64,000 bases of DNA from Desulfosporosinus hippei DSM 8344 (GCF_900100785.1 NZ_FNCP01000011.1:86700-150699), one strand, 5' to 3'. Counted from the stretch's first letter, positions 17,044-26,184 are shown. A program made the numbers and translations. The notes: a model not told the origin generated them from the letters alone.

Positions 17044-18183
17044 TTAAAATAACCGTTTGGCAATGGTAATTTTCTCGATCTCTTTGGCACCTTCATAAAT
17101 TTCTAATATCTTAGCGTCTCGATAAAAACGTTGAATATCATATTCGTCGATATAACCATAGCCGCCATGCATTTGTAAAGCTTTGTCAGTAACCCAGACT
17201 GCGGTTTCCCCGGAATAGAATTTGGCCATGGCATTAAGGGCAGGATCCAGCTGCCCATTATCCGCCTTCCAAGCAGCCTTATAAATTATGTTCCGGGCTA
17301 ATTCGATCCGGGTTGCCATCTCGGCCAGTTGGAACTGAATTGCCTGGTTGGCAGCCAGAGGGACACCAAAGGTCTTGCGTTCTTGAACATATTTTAAGGC
17401 TAAATCTAAGGCCCCTTGAGCTAAACCGAGCCCTTGAGAGGCAACCATGATGCGAGTCTGATCAAAGAAGTGCATTAGTTGGTAAAAGCCATTGCCTTCT
17501 TTACCGACAAGGTTGGCTTGAGGGACTCGGACATCTTCAAAGGTGATCTCAGCAGTATCTGAGGCGCGAATCCCCATCTTGCCGTGGATTTTCATCCGAG
17601 TAATCCCCGGGCTGTTAGCATCAACAATTATTAAGCTGTGACGCTGGGTTTTTTTCGGTGAATCAGGGTTTGTGACGCATAGTGCCACCATATAGTCACA
17701 AATTGTTCCGTTGGTAATAAAGGTTTTGCTGCCATTAATGATATAGTCTGAACCATCCTTAACAGCTCGGGTTGAGGTTCCTGCCACATCGCTCCCGGCG
17801 TTTGGCTCGGTGTAGGCCCCGGCAAAAATTGCCTTCCCGGCAGGAAGTAAGGGGAGATAGGTCTTCTTCTGCTCCTCACTGCCATAATTTATAATGTTTT
17901 CTGCTCCGAAAGTTGCTGCAACCGCGGCTAGGCCAAGGCCTAAATCTATCCGAGATAGTTGTTCTGTGATTAATGCTGTTTCAATCCAGCCTCCTCCGGG
18001 GCCGCCATATTCCTCAGGAATAGCAATTCCCACCAGCCCGGCTTCACAGGCCTTTTGCCAGACTTCTCGAGGGTATTTTTCCTCGCGATCACATTCTTGG
18101 GCGAAGGGTGGAAATTCTTTCAGGGCAAATTTGTAAGCAAGGCTTTGAAAGGCTTGTTGCTCTTCAGATAGTTCAAAATCCAC
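17044..18183 (-). CDS. Acyl-CoA dehydrogenase
   Basis: The GTG at 18183-18181 is preferred: AAGGAGG lies nine bases upstream and the protein then begins MDFELSEEQQ, as family members usually do, at 379 residues. Visible motifs are the FAD/substrate region AYTEPNAGSDVAG, YIINGSKTFITNG, and the C-terminal HGGYGYIDEYDIQRFYRDAKILEIYEGAKEI region in pieces. The glutamate of YEGAKEI is the expected catalytic base. It oxidises acyl-CoA to enoyl-CoA with electrons going to an ETF, which is not encoded here. A sigma-54 promoter lies directly upstream, divergent from the thiolase promoter, which suggests co-regulation by the activator encoded at 20870. Confidence 0.93.
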   Translation of the reverse strand: MDFELSEEQQAFQSLAYKFALKEFPPFAQECDREEKYPREVWQKACEAGLVGIAIPEEYGGPGGGWIETALITEQLSRIDLGLGLAAVAATFGAENIINYGSEEQKKTYLPLLPAGKAIFAGAYTEPNAGSDVAGTSTRAVKDGSDYIINGSKTFITNGTICDYMVALCVTNPDSPKKTQRHSLIIVDANSPGITRMKIHGKMGIRASDTAEITFEDVRVPQANLVGKEGNGFYQLMHFFDQTRIMVASQGLGLAQGALDLALKYVQERKTFGVPLAANQAIQFQLAEMATRIELARNIIYKAAWKADNGQLDPALNAMAKFYSGETAVWVTDKALQMHGGYGYIDEYDIQRFYRDAKILEIYEGAKEIEKITIAKRLF

Positions 18184-18213
18184 TTGAATTGACCTCCTTT
18201 TATTTTCGGAATA

Positions 18214-18230
18214 TTGCAATTTCAATGCCA
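18214..18230 (-). promoter_or_regulatory. Sigma-54 promoter for the acyl-CoA dehydrogenase gene
   Basis: Read on the minus strand the sequence is TGGCAT-TGAAA-TTGCA. The invariant GG (-24) and GC (-12) are ten bases apart, as required for RpoN. A start near 18204 would leave a leader of about 20 bases containing the AAGGAGG site. Only the last base of the -24 element departs from TGGCAC. Confidence 0.85.
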
Positions 18231-18298
18231 GTATACCTAAGCGCTATTTTCCTGATTTCTGAATGATTAATTCTCCGGAAAGGTGTGCAGTGTGTTGT

Positions 18299-18324
18299 CA
18301 ACTGTCCGTCATTCAGGACAACTG
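18299..18324. promoter_or_regulatory. Candidate enhancer (upstream activating) dyad shared by two sigma-54 promoters
   Basis: CAACTGTCC (18299-18307) and GGACAACTG (18316-18324) form an imperfect inverted repeat (7 of 9 pairs). Its centre is about 82 bp from the -24 element of the minus promoter and about 87 bp from that of the plus promoter, a normal distance for sigma-54 activator binding. The role is inferred from position. Confidence 0.55.
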
Positions 18325-18396
18325 CGGATTGGCAAAGGACAAGGGGCAAGCTGATGGAGTTAGTCGTTCTCTTGAAATAGGGGCTCAGATCTTGAG

Positions 18397-18412
18397 TGGC
18401 ACAGTAATTGCA
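18397..18412 (+). promoter_or_regulatory. Sigma-54 promoter for the thiolase operon
   Basis: TGGCAC-AGTAA-TTGCA matches the RpoN consensus at every defined base, with GG and GC ten bases apart. The predicted start near 18424 leaves about 100 bases of leader before the thiolase gene. Confidence 0.9.
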
Positions 18413-18524
18413 ATGTTCGGTGAGTGATTAACAGAAAATTCGAATATATTACGTCTAAGATGTTTCCTCCCCCTGAAAGAAGAGGGACGAGAGGACACAG
18501 TGAATAAGAAGGGTGTGAAAAACA

Positions 18525-19676
18525 GTGAGAGAAGCAGTGATCATTGAAGCGGTGAGAACCCCCATAGGTCGAAGAAAGGGATTATTGAGCAGCCTTCGTT
18601 CGGAAGATTTGGCAGGTATGGTGTTGAGAGAAGTTGTGAAGCGGGCAGGAGTGGATTCGGCTTTAGTCGAGGATGTGGTTATGGGCTGTGTTACTCAAGT
18701 TGGGGAGCAAGGTTTTTGTATCGGAAGGCAGGCAGCCTTGATTGCTGATTATCCCTTACATGTACCAGGGGTGACAATTGACCGTCAGTGTGGTTCCAGT
18801 CAACAGTCAGTGCATTTTGCTGCTCAAGCAATTTTAGCGGGAGATATGGACATTGTGGTGGCAGCAGGTGTGGAAAATATGTCGCGAGTTCCTATGGGCT
18901 CTAATGTCAAAGGGACGGATTTATCCCCAGAGCTTACCTCGCGCTATGAGATTATTAATCAAGGCCTCTCTACGGAACGAATTGCCCAAAAATGGGGGAT
19001 TAGCCGCCAACAAATGGATGAATTTTCTTTAGAAAGCCATAGCAAGGCAGTCAAGGCCCAAGAGGCAGGCCGGTTTGAACGGGAGATAATGCCTATCAAT
19101 GTGCTTTTACCCGATGGCAGCCAGAAGATCTTTAACACAGATGAGGGTCCCAGACGGGATACAAGCTTAGAGAAACTCGCCGGTTTAAAATCTCCTTTTT
19201 TAGAAAATGGGCAAGTTACCGCCGGTAATGCCAGTCAGATTTCAGATGGAGCAGCAGCAGTACTTGTTATGTCTCGTGAAAAAGCTTTGGCGTTAGGCCT
19301 AAAGCCTCGTTTCAGGATTCTGGCCAGAAGTGTGGTAGGATCCGATCCGACTCTAATGCTTACAGGGCCCATTCCGGCTACAGCAAAGATACTGGCCAAA
19401 GCCGGTCTCAGCCTCTCGGACATTGATATCTTTGAGGTGAATGAGGCATTTGCTGCAATTCCTTTAGCTTGGCTGAAAGACACGGGAGCTGATCCGCAGA
19501 AACTTAATCCCAATGGAGGAGCTATTGCCCTAGGTCATCCACTGGGAGCCAGCGGAGCACGCCTTATGACCACCCTGATCCACGAACTGGAACGAACAGG
19601 CGGACGCTATGGGCTACAGGTCATGTGTGAAGGACATGGTATGGCCAATGCCACAATTATCGAGCGATTGGATTGA
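18525..19676 (+). CDS. Thiolase (acetyl-CoA acyltransferase)
   Basis: The start is the GTG at 18525, giving 383 residues beginning MREAVIIEAVRTPIGR. The nucleophilic cysteine is about residue 90 in TIDRQCGSS. The histidine of GGAIALGHPLGASGAR and the C-terminal cysteine in VMCEGHGMANA complete the active site. That last motif is usually CxGGG; here it reads CEGHG, an unusual substitution. The enzyme cleaves 3-ketoacyl-CoA or condenses acetyl-CoA. It lies directly behind a consensus sigma-54 promoter and 35 bp before the SDR gene, so the two form an operon for the last steps of acyl-CoA oxidation or the first of synthesis. Confidence 0.93.
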   Translation: MREAVIIEAVRTPIGRRKGLLSSLRSEDLAGMVLREVVKRAGVDSALVEDVVMGCVTQVGEQGFCIGRQAALIADYPLHVPGVTIDRQCGSSQQSVHFAAQAILAGDMDIVVAAGVENMSRVPMGSNVKGTDLSPELTSRYEIINQGLSTERIAQKWGISRQQMDEFSLESHSKAVKAQEAGRFEREIMPINVLLPDGSQKIFNTDEGPRRDTSLEKLAGLKSPFLENGQVTAGNASQISDGAAAVLVMSREKALALGLKPRFRILARSVVGSDPTLMLTGPIPATAKILAKAGLSLSDIDIFEVNEAFAAIPLAWLKDTGADPQKLNPNGGAIALGHPLGASGARLMTTLIHELERTGGRYGLQVMCEGHGMANATIIERLD

Positions 19677-19711
19677 ACTGTTGATAAAGTATTGAGGGCG
19701 GTGAGTTATTT

Positions 19712-20479
19712 ATGAATCTGAAACAAGTTGTGGCCTTTGTCACGGGAGGTGCTTCCGGTCTGGGTGAAGCAACTGTTCGACGAGTCGTCAATGATGGAGG
19801 CAAGGCTATGATTCTCGACCTGGCGGTAGAACGAGGAGAAAAGTTGGCCTCTGAATTGGGCGGCAATGCGCTATTTCAGAAAATGGATGTCAGCAATCCT
19901 GAGAGTGTGGAAATGGCCTTGGCTAAGACTGTTGAGATGTTTGGCTATCTAAATGTCGTGGTAAATTGTGCAGGCATCGCAACTGCGGAAAAGGTCATCA
20001 GTAAGAGGGGGACTCATACTTTAGAGAGCTTCTCTAAAACCCTGCAGGTAAATTTGATAGGAAGCTTTAACGTCATACGGCTGGCTGCGGCCCTGATGGT
20101 CGGCAATGAACCTAACGCTGGGGGAGAGAGGGGTGTAATGATCTGCACGGCTTCCGTTGCTGCCTATGAAGGGCAAATCGGGCAGGCGGCTTACAGTGCT
20201 TCGAAGGGAGGAATTGTAGGGATGACCTTGCCCATAGCCCGAGAAATGGCTGCTCATGGTATTCGCGTGCTGACCATTGCTCCGGGTCTTTTTGAAACTC
20301 CCATGTTTGATTCTTTGCCCGAGGATGCTCGAAAGTCCCTGGGTTCCATGATCCCCTTCCCCTCTAGATTAGGCTATCCGGAAGAATATGCACTCCTGGT
20401 GAGAAGTATCCTGGAGAATCCTATGCTCAATGGGACGACGATTCGTCTGGACGGAGCTATACGCATGCAGCCTAAATAG
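19712..20479 (+). CDS. SDR-family 3-hydroxyacyl-CoA dehydrogenase-like protein
   Basis: The protein has 255 residues. The NAD-binding motif is [14 protein letters not shown] and the structural motif VVNCAGIA. The catalytic Ser is in [10 protein letters not shown] and the Tyr/Lys pair in YSASKGG. Length and the [19 protein letters not shown] segment resemble type II 3-hydroxyacyl-CoA dehydrogenases (HSD10-like). This fits the thiolase encoded just upstream: hydroxyacyl-CoA to ketoacyl-CoA. A generic short-chain dehydrogenase is the alternative. GAGGGCGGTGAG lies close before the ATG. Confidence 0.88.
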   Translation: MNLKQVVAFVTGGASGLGEATVRRVVNDGGKAMILDLAVERGEKLASELGGNALFQKMDVSNPESVEMALAKTVEMFGYLNVVVNCAGIATAEKVISKRGTHTLESFSKTLQVNLIGSFNVIRLAAALMVGNEPNAGGERGVMICTASVAAYEGQIGQAAYSASKGGIVGMTLPIAREMAAHGIRVLTIAPGLFETPMFDSLPEDARKSLGSMIPFPSRLGYPEEYALLVRSILENPMLNGTTIRLDGAIRMQPK

Positions 20480-20869
20480 AAGGGTTTAACAAGTAGCTTT
20501 ATGAGTCTTGGTGATAAAAGATAATAGAGGCATTTCTAAGCTTGGGTTTTGAAGATTATAAATTCTTAGCAAAATGCTAGTTTCAAAATAGCAGCAACTT
20601 AGACATCTAGGTTGCTGCTATTCCATATAGTTATTAGGTTGGAAGACTAACCTTATTGGGGTTCCTCCAGCGAAACGCGGATTTCGTACGGGGGATAAGT
20701 ATAAGTTTTGAAGTATCAAAGATGTGATCAAGCTATTGGCGCGTGAAGAATGAATGTTCTGAAAATGAAGGAATAAGCCTTGCCTAGCGCGAATACTACG
20801 GAGATATTAGAAGGTTCAGGACATCTGCAGTAATTTGTTATAAGAATTTTTTGGCGAGAGGTGAGCTTA
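20480..20869. other. Intergenic region after the SDR gene
   Basis: It holds one strong hairpin (ATAGCAGCAAC at 20588-20598 with GTTGCTGCTAT at 20611-20621), probably a weak terminator since no T run follows. The rest, including a GC-richer patch around 20660-20700, shows no gene. No sigma-54 element was seen here, so the activator gene is probably expressed from an ordinary promoter or by readthrough. Confidence 0.6.
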
Positions 20870-22948
20870 ATGTTGATGCGCGATATGATGACCAGAGATG
20901 TGCCGAGTCTTCATCTGAAAGATACTCTAAGGCAAGGCGTAGAACTTTTGCGCTGGACTAAGCTTGATGCTCTACCGGTAGTCGATGAAGCCGGTCTTCT
21001 GATTGGGATCTTTACTAAAGCAAATGTATTAGATGCCTTCTTAGCCGGGGTGGACACCTCGGAACTGATTGAAGGACACTTTAACACTCAAGTTGTGACA
21101 GTTGGAGTTGACGCTCCCTACCAAGAGGTTGAACAACGGGCGAAACAAACCTTGGTGGGAACTGGTGTGGTCGTGGACAAAGCGGGGAAAGCACTGGGGA
21201 TTTTTACGAAGGTAGACATGATCCTGGCCTTATTTAAAGAAGCAGAAAAGCTTGCCACCAAGCTGAACACAGTCTATCAAGCTATGCCTAACGGAATTAT
21301 TGTCGTAGATCGACATAACTGTATTCAACAGATAAACCCCTCGGGAGAGAAGATACTTAAACTTGAGGAGCCTATCCAGGGACTTAAATTAACCAATGCC
21401 TTTCCGGGCTTAGATCTGAGGGATGTAATTCTAAAGTCGCAACATCTCGTAGGAGTTCAAACGGAAATGAATCAGGTTAAGGTATTATGTAATATTAGTC
21501 CTATAGGGGAGCTGGCAGGAGCAGTCATCGTATTCCAAGCTCTGACGGATTTTGACCAAGTTGCTCTGGAACTGGATGCTACGAAGCGTTTGTATGAGAC
21601 ACTGCTGACAGTCACAAACATTGCTTATGAAGCAATATTTGTTGTGGATGACCAGGGTGAAATTACTTTAGTTAATGAAGCAGCCTGCCAGTTTTTTGGC
21701 AAGAGAGAAAAGGAGCTCCTGCAACAGCCTATTGAACAGGTGATGGAGAACACTCGATTAATGAGAACCTTAAAAACAGGCATGGCGGAGACTAATGAAA
21801 TTCAAGTTATAAATGGCCGGCCTTACATAGTTTCCCGTATGCCGATTGTGCGTCAAGGAAAGATCATCGGAGCAGTGGGGAAAATAATTTTTCAAAAGCT
21901 GGAGGAAGTTAAGGATGTTGCGCAGAGGTTAGCTCAAATGGATCAGGAGCTAAATTTCTATAAAGAACAGGTAGGGTCGACAAGGCTGCCGGTTACCTTC
22001 AATCAGATCGTGACAGTTAGTCAAGACCTGCGCCGATTGAAGAATGAGGCTCAAATTGCTGCTCGAGGAAACTCTACGATTTTACTGACGGGAGAAAGTG
22101 GCACAGGTAAGGAACTTTTTGCGGAAGCTATCCACCAGGCCAGCCCTTATCGAAATGGCCCCTATGTTAAGGTGAATTGCGCGGCAGTTCCAGAGAATCT
22201 TTTGGAGTCTGAATTCTTCGGGTATGCTAACGGAGCATTTACAGGGGCTCAAAAGGGAGGTAAGTTGGGAAAGTTTGCAACTGCTAACGGTGGGACACTC
22301 TTTTTGGATGAGATCGGAGATATGTCTCTAAATCTTCAGAGCAAGCTCCTAAGGGTGCTCGAGGATCGCAGCTTTGAGCCTATTGGGAGTAACGAAGCTG
22401 TGAAAGTTGATATAAGAATTATTACAGCGACCAACAAGGACCTTCTGCAGAAGGTTGCGAGTGGTGAATTTCGTAGCGATCTTTACTACCGTCTGAATGT
22501 AATTTCCTTTCGACTCATCCCGATTCGTGATCGCCCCGAAGATATAATTCCTCTTGTACATGTATTTTTAGAAAAGCTCAATCAAGATTTTGGCAAACAA
22601 ATCACAGGGGTTACTCCCGAGGTGCAAAAAACTCTTGTTAATCATCGTTGGCCAGGGAATGTCCGTGAATTAAAAAATGTGATTGAACGGGCAGTGAATT
22701 TTGCCTCCGGTGCGCTGTTGGAATTAACTGATCTGCCCTTTTACTTAAGGGAAGAAACACAAGAAGATGCTTTTCCCTTAAAGAAGGAATGGAACTTAGA
22801 GAGTGTCCACGAACATTTGGATAAGGAAACCTTGGAACAAGCTCTGCTTAAAATGAAAGGCAATAAATCTGAGGTGGCCAGACTCTTAGGAATTTCCCGC
22901 TCCTGGCTCTATGAAAAACTAAGGCGTTATGATATTAGTCATCGCTAA
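20870..22948 (+). CDS. Sigma-54-dependent transcriptional activator with CBS and PAS domains
   Basis: The ATG at 20870 follows GAGAGGTG by about eight bases; an in-frame GTG at 20861 adds three residues. The product has 692 residues. Two CBS motifs are at about 1-120, a PAS domain at about 130-235, a second PAS at about 245-345, the AAA+ domain at about 380-610, and a Fis-type HTH at the end (NKSEVARLLGISRSWLYEK). Walker A GESGTGKE and the sigma-54 contact loop GAFTGA are intact. It has no receiver domain, so ligand binding by the CBS pair (adenine nucleotides in known cases) or the PAS domains should gate it. Its position after the thiolase operon and the two nearby sigma-54 promoters point to local targets. 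Confidence 0.94.
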   Translation: MLMRDMMTRDVPSLHLKDTLRQGVELLRWTKLDALPVVDEAGLLIGIFTKANVLDAFLAGVDTSELIEGHFNTQVVTVGVDAPYQEVEQRAKQTLVGTGVVVDKAGKALGIFTKVDMILALFKEAEKLATKLNTVYQAMPNGIIVVDRHNCIQQINPSGEKILKLEEPIQGLKLTNAFPGLDLRDVILKSQHLVGVQTEMNQVKVLCNISPIGELAGAVIVFQALTDFDQVALELDATKRLYETLLTVTNIAYEAIFVVDDQGEITLVNEAACQFFGKREKELLQQPIEQVMENTRLMRTLKTGMAETNEIQVINGRPYIVSRMPIVRQGKIIGAVGKIIFQKLEEVKDVAQRLAQMDQELNFYKEQVGSTRLPVTFNQIVTVSQDLRRLKNEAQIAARGNSTILLTGESGTGKELFAEAIHQASPYRNGPYVKVNCAAVPENLLESEFFGYANGAFTGAQKGGKLGKFATANGGTLFLDEIGDMSLNLQSKLLRVLEDRSFEPIGSNEAVKVDIRIITATNKDLLQKVASGEFRSDLYYRLNVISFRLIPIRDRPEDIIPLVHVFLEKLNQDFGKQITGVTPEVQKTLVNHRWPGNVRELKNVIERAVNFASGALLELTDLPFYLREETQEDAFPLKKEWNLESVHEHLDKETLEQALLKMKGNKSEVARLLGISRSWLYEKLRRYDISHR

Positions 22949-23126
22949 ACTATACTAAGATAGGCTAGTAATTAATTATCCCATGTGACTACATTATCTT
23001 TACTCCAAGCACACAACTTCTTAAAATTCAATTCACAAATTTTCCATATTGAGTGGATATCATAAGAGTGTACCGATTCTGGAGTTACATACTTAAGATC
23101 GGAACCTATTATGAAGGAGGAATTGT

Positions 23127-23753
23127 ATGAAAAAGAAACTTGTTGTCGGAGTTCTAAGTGCTGTATTGTTAGCAGGAGGGGCCACGGCAGCTTTTGGAGC
23201 AACGGATTCAGCTAAGCTCGATGAAATTAAGAGCTTAACTCAGCAAATGTTTGGAATCCAGAAGCAAATTGTCGACAAAGAAGTGGAAGCTGGGCTTAGG
23301 ACTGCTGAACAGGCAGAGACCATGAAGGAATTCATTGACAAACGACAAGAAGCAAGTGACAATGCCTTAGCAGAAGGTAAAGTTTTTGGTCCAGGTATGG
23401 GGGGCAAACATCTTGAAATGCGTGATAAAATCATGAATTTCAAAAATGGGGAACCTATGACTGACGAAGAACTTGCGGCCTGGAGTGAAGCTGCTCAAGC
23501 TCGTTTAACTGCTCAAATTGAGGCCATGAAAACCAACGGCAAATTGACAGAGGAACAGATCAAGACTTGGAGTGATGCTGCCCAAGCTCAACTGGAGGTA
23601 CAAAAAGAAGCTTTGAAAAATGGCACATTTGTACCGGGTGAAATGGGAATGATGGGGAAGCGTGGAAATCATGACGGACGGATGTGGGGCGGAAAGAAAG
23701 CGCCTGATTCCAGCTCTACTACTGACTCTTCAACGTCAGCTACTGTCCAGTGA
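23127..23753 (+). CDS. Secreted DUF2680-type protein
   Basis: The protein has 208 residues with a clear signal peptide (MKKKLVVGVLSAVLLAGGATAAFGA). The mature part is helical and charged. It carries the DUF2680-like segment LTQQMFGIQKQIVDKEVEAG and two similar helical units around MTDEELAAWSEAAQARLTAQIE and LTEEQIKTWSDAAQAQLEVQ. The tail is rich in Gly, Met and Ser/Thr. No catalytic motif is seen; an extracellular binding or chaperone-like role is possible. AAGGAGG sits before the ATG. It seems monocistronic with a hairpin downstream. Confidence 0.85.
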   Translation: MKKKLVVGVLSAVLLAGGATAAFGATDSAKLDEIKSLTQQMFGIQKQIVDKEVEAGLRTAEQAETMKEFIDKRQEASDNALAEGKVFGPGMGGKHLEMRDKIMNFKNGEPMTDEELAAWSEAAQARLTAQIEAMKTNGKLTEEQIKTWSDAAQAQLEVQKEALKNGTFVPGEMGMMGKRGNHDGRMWGGKKAPDSSSTTDSSTSATVQ

Positions 23754-24062
23754 TTATACAGTAGTCAATCAAATAGCCTATTAGCTAAGTAAAGTTAATG
23801 GGGGTATCGTAACAACGTTAGGTAAGTACGATACCCCCAGTTATCTATTGAAATATGAAATGTCAGCTCAGTTTAAGTTTTAAAGGCTGTGTTACTAATT
23901 TAGTTTTCCCTCTCTTTATGATTTGACGAAGACGACTAATGAAGTTAAATATCAAATGCAAAATGTCTACAAACCTAAGTTTTACATTGTTCATATTTAC
24001 ATAAATTAAAAAACCTTCCCAGACGAAAGTCTGAGAAGGTTTAAATTAACTAATTGGTGTGA
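23754..24062. other. Intergenic region with two hairpins between convergent genes
   Basis: A perfect 12-bp stem (GGGGGTATCGTA at 23800-23811 with 23827-23838) follows the DUF2680 gene, with a 15-base loop and no T run. A second stem at 24011-24024/24029-24042 belongs to the zinc-ribbon gene. The AT-rich rest holds nothing I can name. Confidence 0.65.
24009..24042 (-). terminator. Terminator of the zinc-ribbon protein gene
   Basis: AAACCTTC..CAGAC (24011-24024) pairs with GTCTGAGAAGGTTT (24029-24042) around GAAA. Read on the minus strand it is followed by TTTTTTAATTTAT, a good U tract. Confidence 0.8.
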
Positions 24063-24374
24063 TTACCAATTGCTGCGTGTACGTGGTTGGTAGCAATCGC
24101 GGCAATAAACTGGTTTGTCACCTGATGGTTGGAAAGGAACAGTTGTTTCTTTTCCGCAAGTTGCGCAGATAGCTGGGAACATTTCACGTTGTTGACGACC
24201 ATAACCGCCGCCACCGCCATTGTTTCTGTTCTGAGCTTTTTTAGCTGCACGGCACTCAGGGCAACGTCCTGGTTCGTTAGTGAATCCTTTTTCTGCATAA
24301 AACTCTTGTTCTGATGCAGTGAATTCGAAATCCCGTCCACAGTCTTTGCAATTCAATACTTTGTCATTAAACAT
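24063..24374 (-). CDS. Zinc-ribbon protein
   Basis: The protein has 103 residues with four CxxC pairs: CKDC and CPEC in the N-terminal half, CATC and CRDC in the C-terminal half. This gives two zinc ribbons joined by a Gly-rich linker (NNGGGGGYGRQ). The N-terminal ribbon (LNCKDCGRDFEFTASEQEFYAEKGF) is a widely conserved small zinc-ribbon domain in bacteria. The role is unknown, with nucleic-acid or protein binding likely. A GGAGG site lies eleven bases before the ATG. An overlapping frame at 24050-24340 was judged a shadow because it lacks the paired cysteines. Confidence 0.88.
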   Translation of the reverse strand: MFNDKVLNCKDCGRDFEFTASEQEFYAEKGFTNEPGRCPECRAAKKAQNRNNGGGGGYGRQQREMFPAICATCGKETTVPFQPSGDKPVYCRDCYQPRTRSNW

Positions 24375-24570
24375 AATAAAAAAACCTCCAAATAATTATT
24401 ACCCGCGCTTCATGGCAAGTTCACCAACTTCTTCCCGGAAACTTAGGTAATAGGAGAAGGTTTGCTTAAATCCACTAGTTTTTACGAGCTTTGTTTAGTA
24501 TACCAAAAATTGAGCAGAAGTCAAATAATAAATTCAAAATCACAATATTTTTCTAAAAATTTTTTAGAAA

Positions 24571-26184
24571 CTAGCTGTACATTTCCTCGCGCATAGCTTG
24601 AACATCCGTATTTTCCAGATACTCATCGAAGGTTAATTGACGATCAATCAATCCTTTTGGAGTTATTTCAATGATGCGAGTGGCAATAGTTTGGACAAAC
24701 TGATGATCTTGGGATACGAATAAAATATTGCTGTCAATGTTAGTCAATGAATTGTTGAGGGCCGTGATGGATTCCATGTCTAAATGGTTAGTTGGTTCAT
24801 CAAAGATGAGAACGTTTGAACCGCTGAGCATCATGCGTGAGAGCATACAGCGGACTTTTTCTCCTCCAGATAAGACACTAGCCTTTTTCAAAGATTCATC
24901 TCCGGAAAACAGCATTCTGCCCAGGAACCCACGGACAAAAGATTCATCAGGATCTTTGGAGAATTGTCTTAACCAATCCACTAAGTTAAGATCTGTTTCA
25001 AAATATGATGAGTTATCCAATGGCAGATAAGCTTGGGTTGTGGTAATTCCCCAGCTGAATTCCCCACTGTCAGGTGTGATCTCACCCATAAGAACCTTGA
25101 ACAAGGTGGTTTTAGCGACACCATTGGGGCCGACAAAGGCAATCTTGTCTCCCTTGTTGACAAGGAAGGAGATGTTGTCGAGTATTTTTTCTCCGTCAAT
25201 AGTAACTGTTAAATTCTTGACATCTAAAATATTATTGCCGGCTTCTCTGTCCGGGGTGAAAGCAATGTATGGATATTTACGTGAGGATGGTTTGATATCA
25301 TCTAATGTTAACTTGTCAAGTTGCTTTTTACGGGAGGTTGCTTGCTTGGCTTTAGAGGCGTTTGAACTGAAGCGCTGAATAAACCTCTGCAGTTCCTCAA
25401 TTTTATCTTCTTTCTTCTTGTTGGATTCTCGCATTAATCTCAGAGCTAATTGGCTGGATTCATACCAAAAATCATAGTTTCCAACATAAAGTTGAATTTT
25501 ACCGAAATCAATGTCAGCAATATGGGTACATACTTTGTTTAAGAAATGCCGGTCGTGAGAGACAACGATGACGGTGTTCTCGTAATTATAGAGGAAGTTT
25601 TCTAACCAGTTAATGGATTGAAGGTCGAGATGGTTGGTAGGCTCATCGAGCAACAGAATGTTAGGATTGCCAAAAAGAGCTTGGGCCAGTAAAACGCGAA
25701 CCTTTTCGTTACCACTAAGTTCCTTCATTTTACTGCTTTGCAGTTCTTTATTAATTCCTAAACCCATTAATAATTCCGAGGCTTCAGACTCTGCTTGCCA
25801 ACCATTCAGTTCTGCGAAATCCCCTTCCAAAATGGAAGCCCGTATCCCGTCTTCTTCAGAAAAATCAGGTTTGGCATAGAGGGCATCTTTCTCTTCCATG
25901 ATCTGATATAATTTTGTATGTCCCATAATAACTGTTGTTAGTACATCAAATTCTTCAAATTCAAAGTGATCTTGCTTTAAAACTCCAATACGTTCCCCAG
26001 GTGTTATTATAACTTCACCGCTGGTAGAATCTATTTCTCCGGAAAGAATCTTCAAGAAAGTAGATTTTCCGGCACCATTAGCTCCAATCAAGCCATAACA
26101 GTTTCCGGGAAGGAATTTTACGTTAACATCTTCAAATAATGCCCGTTTACCGAATCTTAACGTCAACCCACTGGTACTAATCAT
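24571..26184 (-). CDS. ABC-F family ATPase (YkpA/YbiT-like)
   Basis: The protein has 537 residues with two ABC domains and no membrane segment. Walker A motifs are GANGAGKS and GPNGVAKT, signatures LSGNEKVR and LSGGEKVR, and Walker B motifs LLLDEPTNHLD and LIFDEPTNHLD. The inter-domain linker (about 240-310) is charged and helical, as in ABC-F proteins that enter the ribosomal E site. The second Walker A has Val-Ala where Ala/Ser-Gly is usual (GVAKT), which may affect hydrolysis there. ABC-F proteins act in translation control or antibiotic resistance; closest in look to YkpA/YbiT housekeeping types, by recall only. Confidence 0.92.
   Translation of the reverse strand: MISTSGLTLRFGKRALFEDVNVKFLPGNCYGLIGANGAGKSTFLKILSGEIDSTSGEVIITPGERIGVLKQDHFEFEEFDVLTTVIMGHTKLYQIMEEKDALYAKPDFSEEDGIRASILEGDFAELNGWQAESEASELLMGLGINKELQSSKMKELSGNEKVRVLLAQALFGNPNILLLDEPTNHLDLQSINWLENFLYNYENTVIVVSHDRHFLNKVCTHIADIDFGKIQLYVGNYDFWYESSQLALRLMRESNKKKEDKIEELQRFIQRFSSNASKAKQATSRKKQLDKLTLDDIKPSSRKYPYIAFTPDREAGNNILDVKNLTVTIDGEKILDNISFLVNKGDKIAFVGPNGVAKTTLFKVLMGEITPDSGEFSWGITTTQAYLPLDNSSYFETDLNLVDWLRQFSKDPDESFVRGFLGRMLFSGDESLKKASVLSGGEKVRCMLSRMMLSGSNVLIFDEPTNHLDMESITALNNSLTNIDSNILFVSQDHQFVQTIATRIIEITPKGLIDRQLTFDEYLENTDVQAMREEMYS

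Noticed and set aside
24050..24340. Alternative frame overlapping the zinc-ribbon gene
   Set aside because: The other frame has four CxxC pairs, a GGAGG site and a sensible start; this one has none.
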